Of a stretch of DNA of 64,000 nucleotides, positions 46,831-56,074 are shown in pieces. Origin of the DNA: an uncultured Bacilli bacterium (lineage in GTDB: Bacteria; Bacillota_I; Bacilli_A; RF39; UBA660); NCBI GenBank assembly GCA_934090735.1, contig CAKOJR010000003.1, forward strand, positions 124,001-188,000, read 5' to 3'. The first letter of the stretch is position 1; each line of letters opens with the position of its first letter. Below the pieces are notes generated by a model. It worked only from the letters and a program-made list of their open reading frames with translations, searched no databases and was not told the origin of the DNA. The position numbers were made by a program, and so were the translations under genes.

Positions 46831-49800
46831 ATGAAAGTTGTTGATGGATGTACTGCGTGTGCTAAGATGGCTTATAATTTTAGTGAGCTTAGTTTTATTT
46901 ATCCAATAACACCGTCTAGTCCAATGGCTAGTCAAATAGATTTAATGGGTAGTGAGAACCAAAAGAATGTGTTTGGAGATACGGTAAATGTTATTGAAAT
47001 GCAAAGTGAAGCTGGAGCTGCTGGAGCAATGCATGGAGCACTTAATGCGGGAGTTTTAGCTAGTACTTTTACAGCTAGTCAAGGACTTTTATTAATGATA
47101 CCAAATATGTATAAGATGGCAGGGGAGATGCTTCCAGGAGTTATTCATGTTGCGGCGAGAAGTTTGTCTACGCATGCACTTAGTATTTTTGGTGATCATC
47201 AGGATGTGTATGCAACAAGAACAACAGGCTTTTGTATTTTAGCAAGCACTAATGTGCAGGATGCTTATAATTTAGCAATGGTAGCGCATTTATCGGCAAT
47301 TGAGGGAAGTCTTCCATTTTTACATTTCTTTGATGGTTTTAGAACTAGTCATGAATATAATCAAATAGAGCTTATTAGTGATAAAGATATTAAGTCAATG
47401 ATTAATTATGAAAAGGTTAATGAGTTTAGAAATAGAGCACTTAATTCTGGTAAGGCGATTACTAAGGGTACTGCGCAAAATGAGGATATCTATTTTCAAG
47501 TAACCGAAGCTAGAAACAAAGATTATTTAAAGATGCCAGATATAGTTAACTCTTATATGAAGAAACTTAATAAGATTGCAGGAACTAATTATAAACCATT
47601 TAATTATTATGGTAGTAAGAATGCTAAGAAGGTTATTGTAGCAATGGGATCTGTTTGTGATACTATTAAAAATACAATAGATATGTGTAAAAATGATGAG
47701 TATGGTTTAATTGAGGTTCATTTATATAGACCTTTTAGTACAGATTATTTAAAGAAAGTATTACCAAAAAGTGTGCGTAAGATTGCTGTTTTAGATAGAA
47801 CTAAGGAAAGTGGTAGTGCTGGTGAGCCTTTATATTTAGATGTGTTATCTGCTCTTAGTGATGAAAAGATAAAGATAGTTCATGGAAGATATGGATTATC
47901 TAGTAAAAATACGACACCAAGTGATATTTATGATGTTTATAAGATGCTTGATACAAAGTTAGTAAATGATTTTGTTATCGGGATAGATGATGATATTACT
48001 AATTTATCTTTAAAGCATTTTGAGTTTAATTATAAAGAGAATTATAAGGAATTTAAGATATTTGGATTTGGTTCTGATGGACTTGTTAGTGCGTCTAAAG
48101 ACATGCTTAAAATACTTGGTGAAAGAAGTTATGTTCAAGGTTATTTTGAGTATGATTCTAAGAAGAGTGGCGGAGTAACTATTTCTCATTTAAGAACGAG
48201 TAAAAAGTTAATTAAAGCACCTTATTATGTTACGAGTCCTAGTTTAGTTGTAGTTTCTAAAGATGAATATTTTAAGAAGTTTGATTGTTTAGATGGTTTA
48301 GTTATGGGCGGAACTTTGCTTGTTAATACTTATAGGACAGAAGAAGAGTTTAATAAGTTTATACCAAATGAAGTGAAGAAATATTTAATTGATAATAATA
48401 TAAAAGTGTATTTAATTGATGCTGGAATGCTTGCTAGTAAGTATGGTATTTCTGGTAAGATTAGTTTAATTATGGAAAGTGCTATCTTAAAGTTATTTGG
48501 TTTTGATGATTATGAGAAAGTGCTAATTAAGAATGTTAAGAAGCGTTTCTTTACTAAGGGTGAAGATATAGTTAAAGCAAATATTTCATGTATTAAGGAA
48601 AGTAAGTATTATTTAAAAGAGTGTAAGATAGATAGTGCTAGTACTTATGATATGAAGTTTGGCAATACAGTTTTTGATTATATTAATTCTAGAAGAGGTA
48701 ATCAGTTAAGTACGCGTGATGTTTATGAGATGCGAGATGGAACTACAAGAGGTGGGACTAGTGCTTTAGAGAAGAGAAGTATGGCTAGTATGGTTCCTAA
48801 GTGGGATAAGAATAGGTGTATTGAATGCGGTATGTGTAATATTGTTTGTCCTCATGCAGTTATTAGACCTTTTGTAATTGATAAGAATGATAAGTATGCA
48901 AGTGATGCAAAGGATAGCTTAGATAAGAAGAATAAGTTTATTGTGGCAGTAAGTGAGAGGGATTGCACGGCTTGTGGTTTATGTGCTAATATATGTCCTG
49001 TTAAGTGTTTATCTTGGGGAGAAATTGACGATAAAAATCAAAAAAGAGCAGATGATTTATTTAAGAATTATGAAAATGATGTAACAAGTGCGAATAATAT
49101 AAAAGAGGTTTCTTTGAAAAAACCATTATTTGAGTTTTCTGGGGCTTGTGCTGGATGTGGTGAGACACCTTATATTAAGTTATTAACGCAGATTGTTGGT
49201 AAGAGACTTGTTATTGCAAATGCTACTGGATGCTCTAGTATATATGGGGCATCTTGCCCAAGTATGCCATATAATGTTTCTTGGGGTAGTAGTTTATTTG
49301 AGGACAATGCTGAATATGGTTACGGAATGCTAAGAACTTATGATAAGTTACATGCTAGAGCACTTAAGGAGCTTGAGGGTAATAAGGCGGCTGCTAATCT
49401 TTATAAGTTTGTTAAGGATAATGAGAATGATTATGAAAAGATTAATGCTGTATTAGATGAAGCTAAGAAGTATGTATCTTCTGATTTGGTTAATTATTTA
49501 ACACCAAAGAGTGTATGGACTATTGGTGGAGATGGCTGGGCTTATGATATAGGTTTTGGCGGTTTAGATCATGTGCTTTCAAGTAATAAAAAGGTTAGAA
49601 TTATGGTACTTGATACTGAAGTGTATTCTAATACTGGTGGACAATCTAGTAAGAGTACACATATTGGAGCAGTAGCAGAGTTTGCTGATATGGGTAAGGA
49701 TACTTATAAGAAAGATTTATTTAAGATTTGTATGGGGTACCCTAATGTGTATGTTGGTCAGATTAGTTTAGGTGCAAATATGATGCAGGCGATTAAGACT

Positions 49801-50136
49801 ATTAAAGAGGCTGAAGAGCATGATGGACCGTCTATTATTCTTGCTTATAGTCCTTGTATTGAGCAAGGAATTAAAGGCGGTATGGGTAACTCTATTAATG
49901 AGGAGAAACTTGCTGTAATGTGTGGTTATGTTACACTTATGAGATACTTTGATGGTGAGCTTCATATCGATAGTGTTGAGCCTGATTTTGAGAAGTATGA
50001 TGATTTTTTACGTAATGAGGTAAGATATAATGCGTTAATTTTGAAGGATAAAGAGAAAGCTGATGTGTTATTAGAAAAAAATAAAAACGCTGCAAAAGAG
50101 CGTTATGAATATTATAAAAATTTATTAAATAAATAA
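46831..50136 (+). CDS. nifJ: Pyruvate:ferredoxin (flavodoxin) oxidoreductase
   Basis: The 1101-residue single-chain PFOR has N-terminal 'YPITPSSPMASQIDL' and 'MQSEAGAAGAMHGAL'. Two 4Fe-4S motifs follow, 'CIECGMCNIVCPHAV' (about 670) and 'CTACGLCANICPVKC' (about 713). The TPP-binding domain has 'CAGCGETPYIKLL', 'GGDGWAYDIGFGG' and 'EVYSNTGGQSSKS'. It oxidises pyruvate to acetyl-CoA with reduced ferredoxin, a marker of anaerobic energy metabolism. Single gene, own ribosome site TGGTGAT. Confidence 0.97.
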   Translation: MKVVDGCTACAKMAYNFSELSFIYPITPSSPMASQIDLMGSENQKNVFGDTVNVIEMQSEAGAAGAMHGALNAGVLASTFTASQGLLLMIPNMYKMAGEMLPGVIHVAARSLSTHALSIFGDHQDVYATRTTGFCILASTNVQDAYNLAMVAHLSAIEGSLPFLHFFDGFRTSHEYNQIELISDKDIKSMINYEKVNEFRNRALNSGKAITKGTAQNEDIYFQVTEARNKDYLKMPDIVNSYMKKLNKIAGTNYKPFNYYGSKNAKKVIVAMGSVCDTIKNTIDMCKNDEYGLIEVHLYRPFSTDYLKKVLPKSVRKIAVLDRTKESGSAGEPLYLDVLSALSDEKIKIVHGRYGLSSKNTTPSDIYDVYKMLDTKLVNDFVIGIDDDITNLSLKHFEFNYKENYKEFKIFGFGSDGLVSASKDMLKILGERSYVQGYFEYDSKKSGGVTISHLRTSKKLIKAPYYVTSPSLVVVSKDEYFKKFDCLDGLVMGGTLLVNTYRTEEEFNKFIPNEVKKYLIDNNIKVYLIDAGMLASKYGISGKISLIMESAILKLFGFDDYEKVLIKNVKKRFFTKGEDIVKANISCIKESKYYLKECKIDSASTYDMKFGNTVFDYINSRRGNQLSTRDVYEMRDGTTRGGTSALEKRSMASMVPKWDKNRCIECGMCNIVCPHAVIRPFVIDKNDKYASDAKDSLDKKNKFIVAVSERDCTACGLCANICPVKCLSWGEIDDKNQKRADDLFKNYENDVTSANNIKEVSLKKPLFEFSGACAGCGETPYIKLLTQIVGKRLVIANATGCSSIYGASCPSMPYNVSWGSSLFEDNAEYGYGMLRTYDKLHARALKELEGNKAAANLYKFVKDNENDYEKINAVLDEAKKYVSSDLVNYLTPKSVWTIGGDGWAYDIGFGGLDHVLSSNKKVRIMVLDTEVYSNTGGQSSKSTHIGAVAEFADMGKDTYKKDLFKICMGYPNVYVGQISLGANMMQAIKTIKEAEEHDGPSIILAYSPCIEQGIKGGMGNSINEEKLAVMCGYVTLMRYFDGELHIDSVEPDFEKYDDFLRNEVRYNALILKDKEKADVLLEKNKNAAKERYEYYKNLLNK

Positions 50137-50142
50137 AAAATG

Positions 50143-50165
50143 GAGGCTGCTTAATAAGCAGCCTC
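50143..50165 (+). terminator. Hairpin after nifJ
   Basis: GAGGCTGCTTA and TAAGCAGCCTC form a near-perfect inverted repeat. No T-run follows on the plus strand (AAAGAATAAAAAGG); the T-run is on the other side. It may act as an mRNA-end stabiliser or part of the structured RNA that follows. Confidence 0.5.
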
Positions 50166-50179
50166 AAAGAATAAAAAGG

Positions 50180-50243
50180 GGTTGGCTAGTGTGATACTAG
50201 CACCAATTCGCCTATAAGTGAATTGGTGATTTATATACTAACC
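50180..50243 (+). ncRNA. Candidate structured RNA (three-way junction) before recG
   Basis: Outer GGTT (50180-50183) pairs with AACC (50240-50243). Inside, GCTAGT/ACTAGC (50185-50190 / 50196-50201) and CACCAATTC/GAATTGGTG (50201-50209 / 50220-50228) form two hairpins. I match it to no known riboswitch class. It could be a recG leader or a small RNA. Confidence 0.4.
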
Positions 50244-50302
50244 GAATGAGACACTTTTGTCAAGCGTTTTTAATAAAAAAATAATAAAAGATGGTGATTA
50301 CA

Positions 50303-52279
50303 ATGCTAGAAGATATAAAAGGAATTGGACCTAAAAGTTTACTTGCTTTAAAAGCACTTAATTTATATACAAAAGATGATGTTATTAATTATTTTCCTTA
50401 CAGATATAATGTTTATACACCAGTCAAGTTAAGAGAGTGCTGTGAAGGAGATACGTGCACAATTACAGGATATGTTGAGTCTGCAGTTAAAGTATTTTTT
50501 ATAAGAAAGAATCTTAATAAATTATCTTTTGCATTTAATACGGGAAGTGAACTAGTAAATGTTACTATCTTTAATAGGGCTTATTTAAAACCAAATATTA
50601 AAATTAAAAGTTATATATCAGTAATTGGTAAATATAATAGAAAATCTAATTCGTTTATGGCGAGTGATATTAAGCTTACACCAATAACGAAAACGGTGAT
50701 TGAGCCAGTTTATCATTTGAATCAAGGGATTAAGAGAAATAATTTTAAAAAATTGATTGATGAGATTTTGGATAATACTGTAGAAATTAAAAGTAATGTG
50801 CCAGATTATTTAATAGAAAAGTATAATTTTATAAATAAAAAAGAAGCTGTTACTAATGTGCATAAACCTAAAGATATTAACAGTTTGAAAAAAGCAGATT
50901 TGCATTTAATATATGAAGAGTTATTTACTTTTATGTTAAAGGTAAGTTATTTAAAAGAGAAGAATGCAAGTGATGGCAAATTTAACATTAAGAGTTTTGA
51001 TGAAGATAAGGTTAATAATTTTATTAGTAGTTTGCCATTTAACTTAACTGATGGACAAATGCAGGCAGTAAGTGATATTAAGGGTGACTTTTTATCTAAA
51101 AAGAAAATGAATAGATTAATTTTAGGTGATGTTGGTAGTGGTAAGACGATAGTTTCTTTTATTGCACTTTATATGAATATGCTAGCGGGGTATCAAGGCG
51201 TGCTTATGGCACCGACTGAGATATTAGCAGTACAGCATTTTAATAATATGGTAGGTTTATTTGGAGATAAGTTAAATATTCAGTTACTTACAAGTTCAAC
51301 TAAAAAAGGTGAAAGAAATAAGATTTTACAGACTTTAAAAAATGGTGAGACTCAAGTTTTAATTGGTACGCATTCTTTACTTAATGATGAACTTGTTTAT
51401 AATAATCTTGGGCTTGTTATTACAGATGAGCAACATAGATTTGGTGTTAATCAAAGACAGACTTTACAAGAAAAAGGAAAAGATGTTGACGTGTTATATA
51501 TGAGTGCAACCCCAATTCCAAGAACACTTGCTTTAACTATTTATGGAGATATGGATATTACGGAGATTAAGACTAAACCTGGTGGCAGAAAAGAAATTAT
51601 TACTAAAATTTTTAAAAACAGTGAACTTAAAAATGTTTTAGAGAAAATGCTAGATGAAATTAAAGCTGGGCATCAAATATACGTTGTAGCTCCTCTTATT
51701 GATGATGAAGAGGATGAAAAGATGAATGTTAATTCTTTGAAAGATAAGTTTGATGTGGCATTTAATGGAATGATTCCCACGGGCGTATTGCACGGAAAAA
51801 TGAAACCTAATCAAAAAGATGAAATTATGAATAGTTTTAAAAATGGTGATACAAAAATATTAATTTCAACAACTGTAATTGAAGTTGGCGTTGACGTTAA
51901 AAATGCGACGATGATGGTTATTTTTAATGCGGAAAGATTTGGCCTTGCTACACTTCACCAGTTAAGAGGTAGAGTTGGGCGTAATGACATGCAAAGTTAT
52001 TGTTTTTTGATAAGTGATTATGATGCTGAAAGATTAAAAGTTTTAGAGCAGAGTAATGATGCATTTTACATCAGTGAGCAAGATTTTAAGCTAAGAGGCG
52101 GCGGAGACATTTTTGGAATCAGACAAAGTGGTGAGCAGAGTTTTAAAATTGCAAATTTAAATAGGGATTATAAGATTTTAATGCAGTGTAAAAGTGATGC
52201 TGAGGAATTTTTGAAGAGTAAGAAGTTAGATGATTATAAAGCACAGAAGGATATTCTCGAAAATTTAACTATTGCTTAG
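50303..52279 (+). CDS. recG: ATP-dependent DNA helicase RecG
   Basis: The start at 50303 follows GGTGAT; an ATG at 50291 overlaps it. About 658 residues. Wedge/OB domain (about 50-140), then helicase motifs 'RLILGDVGSGKTIVSFIAL', 'VITDEQHRFGVNQR', 'YMSATPIPRTLAL' and 'QLRGRVGRNDMQSYC'. The TRG end has 'EQDFKLRGGGDIFG'. It remodels stalled forks and Holliday junctions. Confidence 0.97.
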   Translation: MLEDIKGIGPKSLLALKALNLYTKDDVINYFPYRYNVYTPVKLRECCEGDTCTITGYVESAVKVFFIRKNLNKLSFAFNTGSELVNVTIFNRAYLKPNIKIKSYISVIGKYNRKSNSFMASDIKLTPITKTVIEPVYHLNQGIKRNNFKKLIDEILDNTVEIKSNVPDYLIEKYNFINKKEAVTNVHKPKDINSLKKADLHLIYEELFTFMLKVSYLKEKNASDGKFNIKSFDEDKVNNFISSLPFNLTDGQMQAVSDIKGDFLSKKKMNRLILGDVGSGKTIVSFIALYMNMLAGYQGVLMAPTEILAVQHFNNMVGLFGDKLNIQLLTSSTKKGERNKILQTLKNGETQVLIGTHSLLNDELVYNNLGLVITDEQHRFGVNQRQTLQEKGKDVDVLYMSATPIPRTLALTIYGDMDITEIKTKPGGRKEIITKIFKNSELKNVLEKMLDEIKAGHQIYVVAPLIDDEEDEKMNVNSLKDKFDVAFNGMIPTGVLHGKMKPNQKDEIMNSFKNGDTKILISTTVIEVGVDVKNATMMVIFNAERFGLATLHQLRGRVGRNDMQSYCFLISDYDAERLKVLEQSNDAFYISEQDFKLRGGGDIFGIRQSGEQSFKIANLNRDYKILMQCKSDAEEFLKSKKLDDYKAQKDILENLTIA

Positions 52280-52315
52280 AATTTTAGAATTGTATATAAT
52301 TATATTGGTGAGGAT

Positions 52316-52918
52316 ATGAATAGAAAAGAATTAAAAGAAAAAGCTAAAGCTATGATTAAAGGTCATGTGTGGGATTTAGTAATACCGTTTGTTATTGTGT
52401 CTTTAATAAATTCTCTTATTGGAACACTTTTTGGAGTAAATAGTGATAATATTTATGTTAGTACAAGTGCACAAATGTTATCAACGATTATTACATTACC
52501 ACTTAGTTTTGGAGCTACTGCTTATGTAATGAAATTTGTTAGAGGCGAAGAATGTGATATTAAAGGAATGTTTCAATATTACAAGATGTTTGGCCCAATA
52601 TTTGGTGTATGGTTTTTAACTTCATTATTTTCAACATTGTGGGCATTACTTCTTATTATTCCTGGTATTATTGCGGCATTAAGTTACTCAATGGTAAATT
52701 TATTAATGATTGATGGAAATCCGAATCCGATGGATTGCATTAGAAAAAGTAAAGAAATGATGAATGGTTATAAGATGGATTATTTTATGTTAGTTCTTAG
52801 TTTCTTTGGATGGTTGTTACTTGGAATTTTTACTTTAGGAATTTTATATATTTGGCTTGTTCCTTATATGAATGTTACATTTATTTTGTATTACGAAGAA
52901 CTTAAAAAAGTTAAATAA
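52316..52918 (+). CDS. DUF975-family membrane protein
   Basis: The 200-residue protein has 'MNRKELKEKAKAMIKG' at the start, typical of DUF975, followed by about five membrane helices. 'YSMVNLLMIDGNPNPMDCIRKSKEMMNGYK' contains the conserved 'SxxxMxGxK'. Function unknown in the family. Marks the end of the conserved core region; accessory genes follow. Confidence 0.8.
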   Translation: MNRKELKEKAKAMIKGHVWDLVIPFVIVSLINSLIGTLFGVNSDNIYVSTSAQMLSTIITLPLSFGATAYVMKFVRGEECDIKGMFQYYKMFGPIFGVWFLTSLFSTLWALLLIIPGIIAALSYSMVNLLMIDGNPNPMDCIRKSKEMMNGYKMDYFMLVLSFFGWLLLGIFTLGILYIWLVPYMNVTFILYYEELKKVK

Positions 52919-52950
52919 TTTTGTTTTTTGTAAATTATTAAAAATTGTGA

Positions 52951-52979
52951 TTGACAAAGATTAAAAATTCGTTTATGAT
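52951..52979 (+). promoter_or_regulatory. Strong sigma-A promoter of a small RNA
   Basis: TTGACA (52951-52956), 17-nt spacer, TATGAT (52974-52979), the best promoter match in the window, with no gene on this strand before 53494. Confidence 0.8.
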
Positions 52980-52985
52980 TATTTT

Positions 52986-53081
52986 AGCATGGTAGAGATA
53001 TCATGCTGATAACCTTAACGAATTCAATGTTAAGGTGTATCAACCAAAACCCCCTGAAGAGAGCGAAAGCTCTCGTTTTTT
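52986..53081 (+). ncRNA. Candidate small regulatory RNA with C-rich loop
   Basis: Between the promoter and a terminator lie about 95 nt. Hairpin 1 pairs AGCATG with CATGCT (52986-53007), hairpin 2 pairs CCTTAAC with GTTAAGG (53013-53035). A single-stranded stretch CAACCAAAACCCCCTG follows (53041-53056), then the terminator. No ORF of note. Firmicute sRNAs such as RoxS/RsaE use unpaired C-rich loops to pair with Shine-Dalgarno sequences; the same role is inferred. Confidence 0.65.
53059..53081 (+). terminator. Terminator of the small RNA
   Basis: GAGAGC-GAAA-GCTCTC with a stable GAAA tetraloop, followed by GTTTTTT. Confidence 0.9.
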
Positions 53082-53160
53082 GTTGTATGAGTGAAAACAA
53101 AGGTATATAAAAATTTAGAAAAAATAAAAATATTATTATTTATTAATTAAGTGTTATTTT

Positions 53161-53385
53161 TTATTTATCTATATTTTTGACCAATTCTGAAATATCAATA
53201 CCAAGTGTACGTGAGATTTTTTCTAAAATTTTAAGAGTCGGAGAATATTCTCCTCTTTCTAATCTTCCGTAATATGCTTCACTTATTCCACAATAATTGG
53301 CAAATTCATATTGTTGAAATCCATTATTTTCTCTTAATTCTCTTAAATGATATCCGAATTTTACATTAATCTTTTCTTTCTTCAT
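53161..53385 (-). CDS. XRE-family transcriptional regulator
   Basis: The 74-residue protein is a single Cro/CI helix-turn-helix: 'LRELRENNGFQQYEFANYCG', 'SEAYYGRLERGEYSPTLKIL' and 'LGIDISELV'. It is transcribed away from the AIPR-GHKL genes across a 108-bp gap that holds an inverted-repeat operator, so it likely represses itself and the system. The arrangement resembles controller proteins of restriction and abortive infection loci. Confidence 0.9.
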   Translation of the reverse strand: MKKEKINVKFGYHLRELRENNGFQQYEFANYCGISEAYYGRLERGEYSPTLKILEKISRTLGIDISELVKNIDK

Positions 53386-53402
53386 AAAAAAACTCCATTT
53401 TT

Positions 53403-53430
53403 ATTATACGTCATATATAACGTATGTCAA
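53403..53430 (-). promoter_or_regulatory. Promoter and operator of the XRE gene
   Basis: Minus strand TTGACA (53430-53425), 16-nt spacer, TATAAT (53408-53403): both boxes perfect. The spacer is occupied by the inverted repeat ATACGT-N8-ACGTAT (53406-53425), a natural operator. The rightward promoter (TATGAT at 53441-53446) has a poor -35 box overlapping the same repeat. Confidence 0.75.
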
Positions 53431-53493
53431 TTACAAATTTTATGATATATTAAGTGTGACAGAGAGAAATAATTATTTTTAGGAGGTATAATT

Positions 53494-54684
53494 ATGAATA
53501 AAGAAATAATTTTTAAGACAAAATCATTTAGAAAAATTCCTAATCCATATTATTTAAGTGATGAAGAGGCAATGAAAGGTTCCGAAATGTACTATATTGT
53601 TTGTGATGTTAAAGATGTCCCTGCTAACATACCAATGGATACTAATCCAAGAGAACAAAAATTAACCACCGCTGTTGCAAAAAAAATTAGAACTAGCTTA
53701 ACAACCCCTGGAGCCAATAATTTTTATTTATTGAATAGAGGACTATTATTATCAGCAGAAAAGGTTACATTTAATAGCAAAAATGAAACAGTAAATGTTA
53801 TTTTTTCTGATACAAGTGTACATGGCGATATAGATGGAGGACATACTTATAAAATTATACAAGATTGCCAATCAGAATTAGAATATGGTCAACAATATGT
53901 TAAAATAGAAATCCTTACAGGCGTTGAGGATATGTTTCAAGAATTAGCAAGCGCTAGAAATACTTCAACTCAGGTTCAAGATAAATCTATTGCTGAATTA
54001 TATAATAGATTCGACATTATAAAAAAAGCTATTCAAAATGAACCTTTTAAAGATGAAGTGTTTTTTGAAGAAAATGCAGAAGGAAGCATTGATGTAAGTG
54101 ATATTTTAGCATTATTAAATTTATATAATATTGAAAGATATCCTGATCTAAATGATTATGCAATAGTTTCATATAATGGAAAAAAGCAGTGCATAGATTA
54201 CTATATAAAGCAACATATGGATAATGGAGAAACAATACAAAATCCATATGTAAAAATGTCTAAGATAATGGTTGATATTTTTAAATTATATGATCAACTT
54301 GAAATGAAATCTAGAGATTATTATAGTGGTGGAATATCTGGAAAAAAATATGCATTGGTTGTTGGCGTTAACAAAAGAAAAGATGGAAAACCTGCCTATA
54401 AAACTAAGTTTTATAAAAATAATACGGATTATATTACACCAAACGGGTTCCTATTTCCAATAATGGGGGCTTTTAGAGCTTTGGTGGATGTTGATGTTGA
54501 TGGATATTATTGTTGGAAGAGAGACCCATTTCGTGTATTAGAAAAAATTGGATCAGATTTGATGGAAACAACAGTAGATACAAGCAGAACATTAGGAAAT
54601 AATCCGAATGCTACAGGGAAAAATAAAACTTTATGGAAAAATTTATATATGTGTGTAGCAATGGAAACGATGCATAAAGATTAA
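53494..54684 (+). CDS. AIPR-family (abortive phage resistance) protein
   Basis: The 396-residue protein shows the AIPR pattern: 'VKDVPANIPMDTNPREQKL' (about 39-57), 'NNFYLLNRGLLLSAEKV' (about 75-91, NRG), and 'SVHGDIDGGHTYKII' (about 108-122, DGGHT in place of the usual NGxQT). 'ASARNTSTQVQDKSIAEL' follows. AIPR proteins are linked to abortive phage infection and to islands with GHKL ATPases. The biochemical activity is not known to me. AGGAGG site 8 nt before ATG. The coding strand is A-rich compared with the G/T-rich core genes, suggesting transfer. Confidence 0.75.
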   Translation: MNKEIIFKTKSFRKIPNPYYLSDEEAMKGSEMYYIVCDVKDVPANIPMDTNPREQKLTTAVAKKIRTSLTTPGANNFYLLNRGLLLSAEKVTFNSKNETVNVIFSDTSVHGDIDGGHTYKIIQDCQSELEYGQQYVKIEILTGVEDMFQELASARNTSTQVQDKSIAELYNRFDIIKKAIQNEPFKDEVFFEENAEGSIDVSDILALLNLYNIERYPDLNDYAIVSYNGKKQCIDYYIKQHMDNGETIQNPYVKMSKIMVDIFKLYDQLEMKSRDYYSGGISGKKYALVVGVNKRKDGKPAYKTKFYKNNTDYITPNGFLFPIMGAFRALVDVDVDGYYCWKRDPFRVLEKIGSDLMETTVDTSRTLGNNPNATGKNKTLWKNLYMCVAMETMHKD

Positions 54685-54698
54685 TTGAGGTGATATTT

Positions 54699-56015
54699 AT
54701 GAATTTTAGGTTAAGTGAATTATTATCAATTTATAAACCAGAACAATTAAATGCATTTCTTAGAAAATGCTTAAATACAGATCTAGAGAATAAAAATTTA
54801 TTATACGAAAATATAAGTGATAATTGGACATGTGTTGGTGATACAAAATATAATTTATCTGCTATTAATATGCTTAAAGATTCTGGCAAGGGTTTAATTG
54901 AAAGAATAACAAATGGTATTGATGCGGTTTTAGAAAAAGAAAAGGAAAAAAATGGTATAGTTTCTCCTAAATCGGCTGATGATATAATAAAAGTTGCTTT
55001 TCCACATTATTATGAGAATAAAGAAAATATAAAGAAAGGAAAATCAAATAGGCAAAATGCGTGTGAAACTGCCGATAAAGTTATAGTAGCTATTAATGAT
55101 AGTACTAAATCTAACAGACCTACAGTTGATGTTGTAGATCAAGGATGTGGAATTAGTGGTGAAAAATTTGGCGACACTATTCTATCTATACACAAAGGAA
55201 ATAAATCAACTACTGATAAAAATTATCTGATTGGTGCATTTGGTCAAGGCGGCTCTACATCATTACCATTTTCTTTTGCAACAATTATCATTTCAAAAAA
55301 AGAAGAAAAAATATATTTTACAATTGTAAAAAAATGTTTATTTGCTGACGTGAAAATGGATACATATATATATTTAACTCCAAATGGGCAAGTATCTTTA
55401 ATTGAAAATGATAATTTTGATTATAAAGATGACTATATTAAAACATTTATTAATTCTGAGTCTGGTACATTAATAAGAATGATTGATATGGAAATACCTC
55501 GTGAATATAGGGTTAATGATGTGGCTAAACCTGGCATGCTTGGAGATTTTATAAATACTGAATTATATAATGTTAGCATACCTGTAAAAGTAGTGGAAAA
55601 TAGAGCTGATTTTATTAGTAATGTTCATAAACAAAATAGATATTCGTACGGTTCAAATAATAAAATGCTAACATGGGAATATGCTAAAAAAGATTATTTT
55701 GGAACAATAAGTATTCAACATAATTCTAATGAATATAAATTAAATTATTATTTTATTCTTCCTCCTGATGAATTAGATTGGGCAAAAGATGCAAAATGCA
55801 AAGATATTTTTAAACAAGTTAATGTTCATCTTGATCCGATAATTTATACTGTAAATGGACAATATATATCTAGCGAAAAATTTACTAAATTAAAAAATGC
55901 TGGATTAAGTTTTTTACAATATAGGTTGATAGTTGACATTAATTTAGATATATTGGGAAGGATAAATATAGATTTTTTACCACCGATAGGTCAAGAATTC
56001 AGGATTCTGATTTAA
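54699..56015 (+). CDS. GHKL (HSP90/MORC-like) ATPase, N-terminal part of a split gene
   Basis: The start at 54699 has GAGGTGAT upstream. Three ATP-binding motifs are intact: N box 'LIERITNGIDAVLE' (E68, N72, D75), G1 'VVDQGCGIS' (about 145-153) and G2 'GAFGQGGSTSLPFS' (about 179-192). A transducer-like region follows. The frame ends soon after 'NIDFLPPIGQ'. If read in the -1 frame from the T6A run at 55973-55979 the protein continues as 'TTDRSRIQDSDLTNG' through 56887, about 729 residues in all. Five bases of linker to the AIPR gene imply one operon. Confidence 0.85.
   Translation: MNFRLSELLSIYKPEQLNAFLRKCLNTDLENKNLLYENISDNWTCVGDTKYNLSAINMLKDSGKGLIERITNGIDAVLEKEKEKNGIVSPKSADDIIKVAFPHYYENKENIKKGKSNRQNACETADKVIVAINDSTKSNRPTVDVVDQGCGISGEKFGDTILSIHKGNKSTTDKNYLIGAFGQGGSTSLPFSFATIIISKKEEKIYFTIVKKCLFADVKMDTYIYLTPNGQVSLIENDNFDYKDDYIKTFINSESGTLIRMIDMEIPREYRVNDVAKPGMLGDFINTELYNVSIPVKVVENRADFISNVHKQNRYSYGSNNKMLTWEYAKKDYFGTISIQHNSNEYKLNYYFILPPDELDWAKDAKCKDIFKQVNVHLDPIIYTVNGQYISSEKFTKLKNAGLSFLQYRLIVDINLDILGRINIDFLPPIGQEFRILI
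55973..55979 (+). other. -1 frameshift site (T TTT TTA) in the GHKL ATPase gene
   Basis: Zero-frame codons GAT TTT TTA form the heptamer T TTT TTA, a classic X XXY YYZ slippery sequence. The -1 frame is open from here through 56887. One extra T would equally give 'DFFTTDRSRI'. Programmed frameshift, true mutation and assembly error cannot be told apart from the sequence. Confidence 0.7.
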
Positions 56016-56074
56016 CTAACGGCTTTTTAGATAAAGTAATAGAAGCCTTAAAAAATGAAAAAACAATTGTTGAC

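Noticed and set aside
50180..50243. Purine-type riboswitch for the three-way junction
   Set aside because: The conserved junction bases and the loop-loop motifs of purine riboswitches are missing.
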